Assembly (NCBI GenBank): GCA_030762895.1
Contig: CM061062.1
Location: 138,429,104-138,493,103 of the forward strand
Length of the DNA stretch: 64,000 nt
Direction of reading: 5' to 3'
Source: Sophora flavescens
Lineage: Eukaryota; Streptophyta; Magnoliopsida; Fabales; Fabaceae
A program made the translations under genes and the position numbers. Below the pieces are notes generated by a model. It made no database searches and had not been told where the DNA came from. It worked only from the letters and a program-made list of their open reading frames with translations. Positions within the stretch are counted from its first letter, which is position 1. The number at the start of each line of letters is the position of its first letter. Below are positions 1-11,246 of the stretch, piece by piece.

Positions 1-99
1 TCACTCTAAAACTTCGAATGTCTAATAACTGAGCCTAACATCCTTTAAAAAGAAGATTGAAAATTTACTATTACAACAGTATCGGTATCAAATGACCTA

Positions 100-256
100 A
101 ACTATTGCAACTATTGAAGAACAGTGCCGGTAACTTGACTGGGATTGTGCTGTCGGCAAGTGAATAGTGCCGGTGGTAAATAGTGCCGATAACATGACTG
201 GAACTGTGACTGTCGGCAAGGAGCAGTACCCACGGGTGACTGGAACTATTCAAGCC
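100..256. repeat. Imperfect tandem repeat, period about 59 bp
   Basis: Two copies of about 40 bp start near 121 and 180. Both contain the blocks AGTGCCG, TGACTGG and TGTCGGCAAG, and a partial third copy containing TGACTGGAACT lies near 237. The repeat sits just beyond the 3' end of the pararetrovirus coding region, where caulimovirids keep their intergenic regulatory sequence. A regulatory role is only inferred. Confidence 0.5.
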
Positions 257-293
257 AGATTTTTGATTGATTTTGCTGGCTGAGTGATTGAGA

Positions 294-1643
294 TTATTCA
301 TCATCACTCAGGTTGACTGTAGTATCAATACCATAACAGTCATCTTCGTTTTGGTAAAAAGGATCTGAACAATAGCTTGAATCATATTCGTCTTCTTCTT
401 CATCAGATTGGGGGAGCTTCTGCTTGGAGGATTTTGATGAAGAAGCTCCTTCATCCTTTGCTAGTTTTAAGATAGCTTCCATATTCTGAAGAAATCTTTC
501 TTTTGATTTGGATCCTGCTAAGACTGAAACAATCTGAGATCTTTGATTCAAGAACTCACAAGTTTCTGGATTAGCTGCCTTCATCCACTTAGGATTCTGT
601 TGGAACCAGATTTTAACATTGTCACTTGTGGCTGTCGCATAATTAAATTGAGACCACCACTTGACATAAGTTGCTCGTTGCAAAATTGGCAATATACCAG
701 GGTATTGATCTTGCTTCTGGTACTTGTATTGCCAGCTGAATACCCATGAAAGGGAAAATTTTGAGAAAAATATTAGATTGACAGGGAAAGGGCTGGCCTT
801 TATGTCAAAATATTTTTCAAATGTTTGGTATCCTTCAAGGACTTCATCGGGAAGGATCTGTTTGATATGGCCAAAAACTTTGCACCAATGGACGAACCAG
901 TAAGGAAATTTATAGTTAACATTCTTCTTGAAATAGATCAACCAAGAATGTTTACTTTGATTGTTTTGGTACCAGAAAATATTGTACCAAGCTTGTTGAT
1001 AATCCCAGTAATTAAAACCAATGGGATCAAAGGTTTGAGAATTTTTTTTGAAAACATTCAAGTTTTTTCCAAATTGCTCAGGTGTTAAAACCTTTAAAAT
1101 TTGGAAAGTTGAATGAGTGTATATCGAATGATCCTTTGGGTCACGGTAATGTTTGATCGTGACTGAATCTGTATCAATCAAGATAAACTCGTAAAAATTT
1201 CTGTTTTTGTTTGATTGAGTTTGTTGGAAATGAGAACCGTTTTGAAAGATTTTGGAGGGAACTTTATTAGGGTTGTTGTCCCAAAATCCTGGTTCCATTT
1301 GAACAACAAAATGAAATTGGTTTTTTGCAACATAGTTGGTTGCGGCTGTTTGAGTTTGGGTGTTGTCTTTTGATAATCTTGTATCAGGTTTGACAACGTT
1401 TATAGGGATAGCTGTTTGGGCTAACTCTTTGATTAGGTCTTTCAGAGGGGGTGGAGAACCTGATTCATTCTCCACTCCGTCTCCCCATGTTCCCTTAGGG
1501 AGTTTGGTCAAGCCTTGATCTTGGAAGGCTAAAAAAGTTTGGATGGGGATGCCATAGTCTTTTTTCGACTGTTTGGCTGTTTGCTGGGTTGAAGACCCAG
1601 ATTGGGTTGATGACCCAATGTTGATTGTGGGTTTTTGGGTTGA
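294..1643 (-). pseudogene. Pararetrovirus C-terminal domain of unknown function
   Basis: A reading frame of about 450 codons is open from 1643 to the stop at 294. The likely N-terminal part has no good ATG; the only initiator-like codon near the conserved part is a TTG at 1511, which fits a domain that was once fused to the upstream RNase H. It is in the same frame as the RNase H ORF and is separated from it by only two stop codons (1779 and 1644). The protein is rich in Trp, Phe and Tyr (for example FVVQMEPGFWD and SHSWLIYFKK) and ends in an acidic, Ser-rich tail. I recall similar sequence next to reverse transcriptases in other plant genomes, but no biochemical function is known to me. Confidence 0.55.
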
Positions 1644-1685
1644 TTACCCAGATTGTTTTTGGGTGGAAGATCCAGATTTTGATGC
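1586..1685. repeat. Short tandem repeat in pararetrovirus linker
   Basis: A block of about 18 bp built on GGGTTGAAGACCCAGATT recurs about five times with changes. On the minus strand it encodes Ser/Gly/Thr/Gln-rich repeats in the linker between RNase H and the C-terminal domain. One copy contains the in-frame stop at 1644-1646. Confidence 0.6.
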
Positions 1686-1778
1686 ACCTTGGCAATTAAG
1701 TCCTTTAAGGACTATTCCTTTTCCTTTCCCCTTTGCAGAGGAAGCTTCAGCTTTTGCATTACTGCCAATCTCACTTTT

Positions 1779-2741
1779 CTACCTACCCTGTAAATATTCA
1801 CGAGTAAGGAAGTCAGGAAGAGAATTACAAGAGCCTTTAAGAAATTCAATTTGAAAATCAAAAGCACTTAAAATTGCTTGCCATCTGGCAAAAATTTGTT
1901 TTGATGCTAAATTTTTAACATATTTTTGCAAAATGTCTTTAGCAGATTTACAATCTACTCTAACCAAAAATTTTTGATTAAGTAAATCAGATTGAAATTT
2001 TGACACGCATAAAACTATTGCCAAAATTTCTTTTTTGACAGTAGAATAATTTTGTTGTGCAGAATTCCAATGTTTAGAAGTATATGCAATGATATGCTCT
2101 TTTCCTGAAATTCTTTGTTTCAAAATATTGCCATAACCAATGTCAGAAGCATCGGTTTCAACAATTTTGAAAGCATATATGTTTGGAAGATAAAGACATG
2201 GAAGATTCTTTATCTGAGTTTTAATAATTTGGATAACTTTTGTATGCTCATCAGTCCAAGGAGGAGGTTCCTTCTTTAGACGGTTATGCAAAGGTTTGAT
2301 GATGTTGCTAAGGTTGGGGACAAAGTCAGCAACATAGTTGAGACAACCTAAGAATCTCTGAAGCTGAGTTTTATCAATTATTTGATCTGGGAATTTGTCA
2401 GCAAAATCAATTGCCCTATTGATTGGAATGATAGTTCCTTGGAAAATATTATGACCAAGAAACCTAATCTTTGTTTGGAAAAGATTGACTTTGGTTTTAT
2501 ACACAGCTAAACCATTTCTTTTGATCACACTTATGAAGATCTTCACATGTTTGAAGTGTTGATCAATGGATTGTGAAAAGACTAAAACATCATCAATATA
2601 GACGAGTGTGAAGTCTGAATAAGGATTGAAGATCTCATTCATAATTCTCTGGAATTCTGAAGGAGCATTTGAGACCAAAAGGCATAACATTCCATTCATA
2701 ATGCCCAAATGGAACAGTGAACGCTGTTTTGTAACGATCAC
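1779..2741 (-). pseudogene. Pararetrovirus reverse transcriptase C-part and RNase H
   Basis: This frame carries the reverse-transcriptase active site YIDDVLVFS near 2583-2610, followed by thumb and connection sequence. RNase H follows, with candidate acidic residues in VETDASDIGYG (about 2131-2163), STVKKEIL, RVDCKSA and SLPDFLTREYL. It ends at a TAG at 1779-1781. The N-terminal fingers of the polymerase lie in the overlapping but shifted frame that ends at 2635, so an indel in the overlap splits the enzyme. The catalytic motifs look preserved within the piece, but the enzyme cannot be made whole from this copy. Confidence 0.85.
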
Positions 2742-4911
2742 TTTCTTTGAATTCTATCTGATAGTAACCAGATTTCATGTCAAATTTTGAGAATACTTTT
2801 ACCGTGCTTAGGCGGTTAAGCAAATCCCTTTTGTTAGGAATTGGATATCTAATCCACCTAAGGGCTAGGTTTAACGGTTTGTAATTGATAACTAAGTGAG
2901 GTGTTCCACGCTCAATTTCTGCCTGCTTGTTGACGTAAAAAGCAGAGCCAGACCAGGGGGATTTACTTTCCCTGATTAAACCCTTCCTTAAGAAATCATC
3001 AATTTCCTTTTGACAATATCTAAGGAGTTCATGGTTCATTTGGATTGGTCTAGATTTTGTTGGAATTTGTCTTTCGTTGAAATCTTGTTCATAAGGCAAG
3101 TCAACAACGTATTTCTTTCTATCCCAAAATGTCGTTGGCAAATCAGAACTGATAGATTTTTGAATTTCATCAAAGATGATCTGGATCCTATTTTTGATGT
3201 TTGGTTGTTGTAATTGCAACTCGATATTCTTAAAAGAAATCTCTTCTTTTAAGAAATTGATTTGGTTGATCTTACAATCGAGAATATTTAAATCTCGAAT
3301 GATAGGTTTCCTGATGAAGGGAAAGACTATGTCTTTTCCCAGATGCTGGGTTGTAATTCCATTATGTGTAATGGAAAGAGGGAAAAGTGACCTAATGAAC
3401 GGAGTTCCAAGGATCACTTCATTTTTCAGATTTCTCACTAATAGAAAAGGGGTTTCAAATTTGAGACCTTGATTTTCTATTAAGGCTTTTGACAACTTAT
3501 AATTGATCCTAAGTTTAGAACCATTAGTTGCACTAAGCTTTTTAGAGGTTTTTTCAAAGTATTTGGTAGGAATTAATCCTTCCTGAATACAGTTTGAATC
3601 AGCACCTGTGTCGAAAAGTGTTGTGGAATCAAGAACAAATTCTCCAATGATAATTTTGATCTTGATATAGAACTTTTGAATTCTTAATTGATTTACTAAA
3701 TTCAAGAATGCTTCATCCTCAATATCATCCTGAACTTTAGCAAGATTATCTTGCACATCTTCCTTGATGGCACTTGATTCTGGTTTATCTTCACAACCAG
3801 ACTCATCAGATTGAGTCTCAGCCATTTGAGATAAAATCAACTTGTGAACAACTTGTTCTTGTTTGATTTCTTTAATCTCTTGTTTTAGATTCTTAATCTC
3901 TTGCTGGAGATCTTGAATCGTAACAGGCTTAGTTTTATGGGCAGCATCCAGCTGCTTCAGAATTTGTTTAAAGTCAAAATGATCTTTGACTATTACTTTG
4001 CCTTTTCCTTTGAAATCCTTTTCCTTTGAGGATTCCATGGAAGACTTAAGTTTATCCAGATATTTTCTTCTTTCATCTGGATCAGCTATAGAGTTAATGA
4101 ATTCAAAAATGAGATCTTGCTCCTTAGTTAAGACATTAGTTTCATGAGATGAATCGGAGCTGAGATTTCCAATATAATCTTCTTGAACCTGATTGATATC
4201 ATCAGCAAAATCACCATCTGATTCATTTTCTGAAGTATCTGATTGAACCAAAATATTATTCAGTTGTTCCTCAACTGTTGGTTCAAGATTCAATTCTTTG
4301 ATTCTTTTCTTTAGCCTACAGTATTTACTAATGTGGCCAAGTTTGCGGCAATTATAACAAGTAACCGCTTTCCTATCACCAGTAGCTGGTTTAGGTTTGA
4401 ATTCTGGTTTGAATTCTGACTTAGGTTTGCCATACCTTTTGTTTTTCTTAGTATACTTGGTATACTTAGTCTTATGGGGTTTGACTTCGTATTTCTTAGA
4501 AGACTTGGTTTTATCCTTTGGACAAGGAGGTATACCAAATTGTTCGCAAAAAGACCCTAAATCCTTTTTGGTTGCCTTTTCTTTTCTGAATTGATCTCTG
4601 ACTTTGTCTTCTTTACAAAGTCTTGCCCCTATTTTCTGGGTAGCTGCAATGAGTTGACCATAACTCAATTTCTCATATGGAATATTTCCATCTGAAGATT
4701 GGGCTATAAGATCATCCTTAACAAGATCACCTAACGATGTTGGGAGACCTGCGATAAACTTTTCTTTCCAGAATCTATTTTGGCAATCTTCTCTAGTGTA
4801 AACCCTAGTTAGGAAGGTATCTTTATACCACCTAAAACTGGATAATGAACTACACTTGAGATTGGACAATAATTCAGCAGACCTATCCTTCCAAGTGGAA
4901 GTATTACCCAT
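2635..4911 (-). pseudogene. Pararetrovirus coat C-part, zinc knuckle, protease, RT N-part
   Basis: From the N-terminus this 758-codon frame shows the coat-protein C-terminal region, a basic Lys-rich stretch, a CCHC knuckle (CYNCRKLGHISKYC, about 4318-4360), an acidic and coiled-coil-like Lys/Gln/Glu segment, an aspartic protease with the DTGA active site (about 3602-3616), and the fingers and palm of a reverse transcriptase. It then runs out of frame near 2660. The frame is the same as that of the upstream coat and movement-protein pieces and differs by one from the downstream YIDD piece. The domain order and the single-knuckle coat protein are typical of Caulimoviridae. Confidence 0.85.
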
Positions 4912-5031
4912 AAAATGTCTGCATATTGAGAAGATTAAGGTGTTGACCGCGTCTGGAATGGTTTAACCTTCATTATCATAGATTGGATTTCCTTCTGCAT
5001 CAGTCTTGATAGCAGAAAACATTTGTTCTTT

Positions 5032-6085
5032 CTATGTTTCAGAGAAAGAATAATCCCACCAACCCTTTAGTTGCCCTGTGAAACCTGTAGACAAAATACT
5101 ACAAATGGCTTCCTCAGAGCAATCATTCGTAGTCTGATATACTGTAGCCATCATTGTCATATGCTGCATAGTCTGGAGCATTTGATACTCCGTTTGGCCA
5201 TCTATGTTCCATTCATAGATGTTGTTTGCATTGAAGCTCCTAAAAGTTGGATTTTTCTCTTCAAAGAGCATATCTGGAGGAGTTGCTCTAGGATAATAAA
5301 GTTTGGAGGGTTTTTTCCATGATTGAGTAAGGACAGGATTGATGTTGATTGGGGGTTTATCCTGAGGATTTGGTTTGGAAGTGCTAGCCGCAGAATCTGT
5401 TTCTGAGCCATCTTCGTTGATGACATTGATAGTTAGACCTTTGTCCCTGATTAAAGGTCTTCCTTCTTGGTTATCCGATGGAGAATCTGGGACATTTCGC
5501 TATTTCATCTTTTCTTCAATCTTCTCCATAAATTCTTGTTTCTCCTTTTTGACATTCGGATGAAGAAGAAGCAAACTCTCTTTGATCTTCATATTCATCT
5601 TAAAAGGTTTGAACAAGGGTTTTTCTAAGGGAATATCCTTCTTAGTTCCCGAAGTAGATGCCTGGGTGGTTGCATCTTTTTTGATCAAGTGTTCCCCTAA
5701 CACTTGAAGGTATTTATTTGTATAATTGGATTGCTCCATAAGCTTGTTAATGTCATGATTAGAGACTGCTTCGTCAAGATTCTTGTTTTTGAATGGAGCA
5801 GCTATGATGGGTTTGTTTGTGAAAGGATCTTTGATACACGGGAGTTGGAAAGAGTTATTTGGTGGTAACTCCGTCTTGACCAACTCACCATTTTTTAAAT
5901 GCCAAAATGTAATGACATTAGTGGTTTTATCAACATCTGTCCTTGTCTTCCAAGGATAATTAATTGAATATTTGACTGAGTAAGCATGAAACCAGTCAAA
6001 AAATAAAACCTTTGTCTTAACATTGTTAAGAAATTGATAATATTCTTCCTGAATATTTATCCTTTTTGTTCCCTTATACTTTTAC
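5032..6085 (-). pseudogene. Pararetrovirus movement-coat linker and coat protein N-part
   Basis: One frame is nearly open from about 6085 down to the stop at 5032 and is interrupted by a TAG at 5500-5502. The C-terminal part contains GFTGQLKGWWD, a Trp-rich motif I recognise from caulimovirid coat and gag-like proteins. A further stop at 4963-4965 separates it from the zinc-knuckle ORF that starts at 4911. All these pieces share one frame, so the breaks are point stops, not rearrangements. The section 5884-6450 holds no long ORF and joins this piece to the movement protein. Confidence 0.65.
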
Positions 6086-6450
6086 AAGAACCACTCTCTT
6101 TGATGTTTCATTCCTCAGAGTAAAAGTCCTTACGAAGGGATTTCTTATCTATGATGAACTTACAAATCATTATAAGATTCATTAAGGGAGGAAAAGGTTG
6201 GAGACTGAATTGATCGTTGATCATCTTCTGTCTGATAAATTGGTCTAGGGATGGTAGATGATGTATCTAATCCCTGAAGATTAATGGTTGTCATTTGAGA
6301 CGTAGTCAAAAAGGATTGTCTTGAGGGGACAGATCTGAAGTCTTCTGATCTAAGACTAGAGGATCTGACAGAGCTGAAAGAATTTCTTCTTTCAAAGATT
6401 AATTCAACTCTCCCAGTTGGAGTTTGAACTATGTTATTGAAATCAGCCTT

Positions 6451-7290
6451 TTATCTTGGTAAAGCGGGAACAGCCTTATCCAAAATCCATCTTTCTGGTA
6501 GGACTACGTCCTTCCAAAGGATTGTTTTTGGGACAATCATGTTTGCTTTAGTAACATCAGTAAGGAACATGGTTGTCTCTCCTGATGTTCTATTCTTTAG
6601 TACTTTAGAATTACAAGAATTCATAGCCTTGTATTGAATTCTGTAAAGCAAAGCTGTTGGGATTGATCCGGGCTTCATGTCTAAGGCACAGATCTTAAGA
6701 TTCAGGAACAAGGAGTCTAGGATGTTCTGATCCTGTAAACTCAAAGTTCTATTTGGGTAACAATTGAAATAAATTGGACCATGGCTTAGGCTAGTTTCTA
6801 CCGTACCTAAGAGGGAGTCTTGAAATTTATTGTGCCTAATATCCCTTAAGCACATCAAGATTGAAGCGTTTAATCCTTCGCGGATTAAAGGTTTAACAGC
6901 TACTTGAACACATCCGATGTGTAAGTACATGTACTTTTGTTTGTGACCTTTTATCGTATCCATTGAGAGAAGATGAAATTCCTCACTCTCTGGACTGATT
7001 GGGATATTTTTCTCTTCTGTTTTGATTACATAATCAGAAGTAGTGAAGAACTTTCCTTCTGACTTGTATAACTCTTTTGTGGGTATTCTGGGAATTACCC
7101 AATTATCAATATCTTGATTGATATTTTCAAAGCATATTTCCTCATGGAAAATGCTGCTTGGATTGGTAGGAATATCAAATTCCTGAAGTGATGAAGAAGA
7201 GGGTTGAGAAGAACGGAAAGAAAGCTTGGAGAGGGAGCGAGATAACATAATTTTCAAAATTCTGATGTCATTGCCTTCCTTTGGTTCCAT
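6451..7290 (-). pseudogene. Pararetrovirus movement protein, 30K type
   Basis: A 279-codon ORF starts with ATG at 7290 and has a Ser-rich N-terminus. The core around GPIYFNCYPNRTLSLQD resembles the conserved core of the 30K movement-protein superfamily. In active viruses this protein forms tubules or modifies plasmodesmata for cell-to-cell transport. It is the first domain of the pararetrovirus order and is in frame with the coat-protein piece downstream. The first 105 codons or so also lie in one arm of a large inverted repeat. The ORF itself is open, but it is cut off from the rest of the polyprotein by the stop at 6451. Confidence 0.7.
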
Positions 7291-7877
7291 AGTAATTGTA
7301 AGTAGTGATCTAAAAAGAAATCTCTTCTTTCAAGAAATTGATTTGGTTGATCTTACAATCGAGAAGATTTAAATCTCGAATGATAGGTTTCCTGATGAAG
7401 GGAAAGACTATGTCTTTTCCCAGATGCTGGGTTGTAATTCCATTATGTGTAATGGAAAGAGGGAAAAGTGACCTAATGAACGGAGTTCCAAGAATCACTT
7501 CATTTTTCAGATTTCTCACTAATAGAAAAGGAAGGCAATGATATCAGAATTTTGAAAATTACTATGGAACCAAAGGAAGGCAATGATATTAGAATTTTGG
7601 AAATTATGTTATCTCGCTCCCTCTCCAAGCTTTCTTTCCGTTCTTCTTAACCCTCTTCTTCATCACTTCAGGAATCTGATATTCCTACCAATCCAAGCAG
7701 CATTTTCCATGAGGAAATATGCTTTGAAAATATCAATCAAGATATTGATAATTGGGTAATTCCCAGAATACCCACAAAAGAGTTATACAAGTCAGAAGGA
7801 AAGTTCTTCACTACTTCTGATTATGTAATCAAAACAGAAGAGAAAAATATCACAATCAGTCCAGAGAGTGAGGAATT
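6977..7877. repeat. Large inverted repeat at movement-protein end
   Basis: The left arm (about 6977-7294) and right arm (about 7557-7877) are reverse complements with only about six differences seen by eye in some 313 bp. Both arms hold the start of the movement-protein gene, facing each other across a spacer of about 260 bp. The right-arm copy has a TAA early in its frame and ends in an AT microsatellite. Confidence 0.85.
7314..7531 (-). repeat. Duplicated protease segment in hairpin spacer
   Basis: This 218-bp segment repeats 3232-3450, the region just after the protease active site, in the same orientation with about three differences. It forms most of the spacer of the hairpin and encodes a displaced fragment of the polyprotein. 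A further 30-bp partial copy of the movement-protein start (7530-7561) follows it directly. Confidence 0.85.
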
Positions 7878-7898
7878 ATATATATATATATATATAGA
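7878..7898. repeat. AT microsatellite
   Basis: A run of about ten TA units marks the junction between the pararetrovirus hairpin and the Gypsy remnant. Confidence 0.9.
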
Positions 7899-8659
7899 AA
7901 AGAGGAAAAAAAAAGAATGAAGTAAATAAAAGAGTAATGAAAGGACAAGGAAACAAGAAGGAAATGAGCACCCCCTCATTGAAACTTACAAATTAGTTTC
8001 AGGGGTTGAGAACAAATTTTGATGAGGAACAAATAGAAATGAAGGCGTTCCTAGCTCCACCTGGTTGAAGCCATTTCCCAAAATTGTCTCCTACCCTAAC
8101 CTTAGCCTCATTACAACCAAATAAAATTCATCTAGCAGTGTGCAGTTTTGATTGTGTTTTAAGTAGTTTAGAAACTTGTCAAGCCTACAGTAGGGGGGCA
8201 TGTGAGTGATGGTTGAGTAAAACCATATATTTTTGTGAGTAATGAAGAACAAATGGGTCTAAGAGTATTGGAAGTATAGTGTGAACATATTTGACAATTA
8301 CTCCTCAGTTACAAACCAGACATAGGTAAATATGGTTAGCATTTTAATTCATTTGGTTTGAAGAAGAAAAGCTATGAAGTGGTTTCAAGAGAAGATAGCT
8401 GATTTGAATTCTAGAGCTAACTCATTCCCAAAGGCTATTATGGAACACACACAACACTGATTGAGCTGAATGACACACATCTCTTAAGAGGAAGGAAATT
8501 AGGCAGCTGTGAGTGAGTCTGAGAACAAATGAACTTGACTTAAGAACTGAAGTTAGTACAAATTGTTGGCATTCTTTGTTATTTGTGCTGGGTTGGCATA
8601 TTGTTTTCTCTGTTTTACTTTCCATTACTTGAGGACAAGTAACAGTTCAAGTTAGGGGC
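7899..8659 (+). mobile_element. Gypsy element 3' internal remnant
   Basis: There is no ORF. Gypsy-like landmarks lead up to a purine-rich AGTTAGGGG tract at 8651-8658: the phrases CCTACCC..CCTTAGCC..CATTACAACC near 8090-8120 and CTTGAGGACAAG near 8630. The same arrangement appears before the 3' LTR of the element at 27326-32006, which supports the reading. The 5' part of the element is missing and the left end abuts the pararetrovirus. Confidence 0.55.
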
Positions 8660-10100
8660 TGTGATAATCTTTAGAAATGAAGGTTATCTAACCTATTTTG
8701 AGTCCTAAATATGGTAAATAGAAGTACTTTAGGATGGGTTTTATGATTAACACATGAGACCATGAGGATAAGATAAGTGTCAAGAAATGAAGATTTTATG
8801 GTGTTTAGAGCTTCTGTTTCAGTTATAGGAATTTGACTAAAGAGAGAGAAGAAATCTGTTGGCCAATGCTTTGGAATGTTGCAGCATGAACTAAAGACCA
8901 GAAGTCAACAAAAAAGAAGACAAGGGAATTTAAGCTGACCTTTATAGGAGTGGGACCCAAGACCTTCTTGTTGAAGTGTGTGGTTGTATTAGGACACTTT
9001 AATGGCTCAATTGTACCTTTAGGAATTGGGCCAGGGCATTTATTAATGTTAATATTCCTATTTAGGACCAAGGGGACAAGCTTTGTCCTTTTCTTACTTT
9101 TTGGTCCCCTGGGCATGGGTAGCACACGAGGAAGGTTTTATTACCCTATTAGGCCAGTATATATAGAGTTTTTCATGCAGCCAGAGGACGGACACACCAA
9201 TTTTGGACTCTTGATCTCTTAACCAAGTGCAAGCCATTTTTGAAGCTAAGCCAAGAAGGGAAAGGAAGTAGCTGCATAAGTGGAAGCCAAGCTTGGAAAG
9301 GCGTGGTTACCTAGAACAGGGTTTTTATCCTTCTCTTTAAGTGAAACTTCAAAGCTTGTAATGGATTCTTCATTTACCTTATTTTATAATATGAATTTAT
9401 CAATTTCAGTTTATATCATGAGCTAAACTTTTTAAACTAGGAATGTGATGATCTTATAAGGATTGTGATGATTGACATGTGATGTATGCTTACAGTAATG
9501 TAACCAAGTGTTTTTGATGTTAAATGCTGGGAAACGAGAGTGATCAACTTATTTAAACAGTCCAAGTTTAATAATGTTGGAAAACACTATTAAATGGAAT
9601 CGTTGAGTTAATGTGAACTGAGTTATCGATTGGAAAATTAATTAACCTTGAATAGAATAGGAATATTAATTCAAGCTCATAGGCTAGCTGAGACAACTTA
9701 AATGAAAATACGTGTAATTAATTTGAGCATAGGAATAAGGAACATTTAATGAAACTTATTTTAAAACGTGTTGGAAAACACATAAGCTTTTACTCTCTGT
9801 AGCCATTGCTGTAGCATTCAAAAGCATGTTAATATCACATGAGTTATAAGTGATTCTATTCCTAACTAATTTTCATTAATTAATCATTGTTGTGTTAATT
9901 GCTTCTTTTAATTTTCCTTAATTAATTTCATACCAAATATTCAATTTACTTTTAGCAATTGTTACTTGATCATTTTACACCAAATTTTCCTAACTTGATT
10001 AACCACTTGAAAAACTTTAGAAATTATCCTACAATCCTCATGGGAATGATCTTTTATCATTTTACTACTTGTTCCGATTGTGTATACTTGCACATTGCAC
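8660..10100 (+). mobile_element. Gypsy 3' LTR, right end approximate
   Basis: The LTR appears to start with TGTGATAATC right after the polypurine tract. A TATATAGAG box near 9159 may be its promoter. Towards 10030-10100 the sequence CTCATGGGAATGATC..TATACTTGCAC resembles the 3' end of Athila/Tat-type LTRs that I recall. No second LTR or target-site duplication was found, so this is a truncated element, and the right boundary is where Copia-like sequence begins. Confidence 0.5.
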
Positions 10101-11246
10101 TTTTTCAGCAACATGAAGTCATGCAAATGCTTCTTAATGAAGAAGAAGAAGAAAAGTGCTTCAACAATGAAGCAAGAGGCTTTTGGGAAAGCCATATGAA
10201 GATATGCCACAGGGAAGCTTCCTCCTCTGGACTCACTGCTGCTGACAAGGAAACCACTCCTTCTGTAAGAGGTAGATATGGTTTTTCCTCTGTCAGGTAC
10301 TACATTCATAAGGATACTCTAGGCATTCCTCTAAGGAGCCCTACTTATGATGAAGATGAAGTTCATTAGGTTCCTTATGTACCTTCACCTGAGCCTACAG
10401 TGCAAATATCTTAAGCTTCTTATGAAGAGATAGAAGAAATAATTGTGGAAGGGCCAGAGAAGAATGATCAAGCTGTGCAAACTGAACCTATTCAAGAAGA
10501 AATAGCTAAATCTGGAAGCAAGCAAGGAACTTATGGAAAGCAGAGTTCCCAACCTTTGGCTTTGGCAGTGATTCATCTAGAGGCACAGCAACACTCTCCA
10601 ACCTTATGCATCATGCATGACCAAGGTCACTTTAATGCCTCTGCTGAAAGCTCTAGAAGTTCACTTCCACCTGATCTTGGGGAGATCATCTCCAGGAAGA
10701 TTGAAGCTCAGGTTGAGAAGCCTTTGCAGCCAACCAATGCTCTCATTAATCAAATGCTCCAGTTACTCACCAACCTCCAACAAATCCAAGGCCAGCCTGC
10801 ACAACCTCCACCCCCACCTTCTCAAAACCCACATCCTCCTCCTCCATCTGCTAATCCTTAGATTAATTTTTTTTTCTCTCTTTGTTTCTAACTGACAATG
10901 ATGGTGCCCCTTATCCTACCTTTTTGTATGATGACAAAAAAAAGGGGAGAAGAATTGAGAGAGTAAATTTGAAGAAGTCTTTGAAAACCAAAGTTTTTAT
11001 TTGCATGTGTTTTCATATTTATGCTTACTTTTGGCTCTGATACCTAATATTGAATTTGCTCTGATATCTATCTAAATGCTTAAGTTTCATATGCTCTGAT
11101 ACTTGTTATAATCCGTGCATATCTGCTTGATGATTAGCCTTGATAATTTGTTTAGGATGCTTTGTCTTAGGGGGAGCTCTGTAGCTCTCTTAGACTTTGC
11201 TCACTCAAATTTAATAAGTTTTTGTCATCATCAAAAAGGGGGAGAT
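10101..11246 (+). mobile_element. SIRE-like Copia 3' internal remnant
   Basis: Two ORF pieces (to 10369 and 10445-10861) lie in this segment. They read as an acidic EEEEE stretch, a VRYYIHKDTLG segment and a C-terminal part with coiled-coil-like LINQMLQLLTNLQQIQ and a Pro run. They resemble the extra ORF found 3' of pol in some SIRE/Maximus Copia elements; I do not assign a function. Repeated GCTCTGATACC-like phrases follow at 11033-11105, and a polypurine tract (AAAAAGGGGGAGA, 11233-11245) directly precedes the LTR. Gag and pol are absent. Confidence 0.5.

Larger units (their letters stand above)
1..7877 (-). mobile_element. Endogenous caulimovirid-like pararetrovirus, decayed
   Basis: Read on the minus strand from 7290 towards 1, the order is movement protein, coat protein with CCHC knuckle, aspartic protease, reverse transcriptase, RNase H and a further domain. 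No integrase and no LTRs are visible, which separates it from Gypsy elements. The ORFs that start at 7290, 5883, 5271 and 4911 share one frame, and those starting at 2741 and 1511 share another. The ancestor may therefore have carried a single polyprotein, as in Petuvirus or florendovirus-type members of Caulimoviridae. The visible breaks are in-frame stops near 6451, 5500, 5032, 4963, 1779 and 1644 and one frameshift in the reverse transcriptase between 2640 and 2740. It is an old nuclear copy and cannot express the full protein as it stands. Genus placement is uncertain. Confidence 0.8.

Noticed and set aside
543..1088. Plus-strand ORFs opposite the pararetrovirus C-terminal domain
   Set aside because: They are antisense shadows of the minus-strand coding frame.
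11033..11105. GCTCTGATACC motifs resembling the complement of the TGGTATCAGAGC primer-binding site (also at 42290-42310)
   Set aside because: They lie just upstream of polypurine tracts in the 3' ends of plus-strand SIRE-like Copia elements and have no adjacent minus-strand LTR, so they are a feature of that 3' region and not primer sites.
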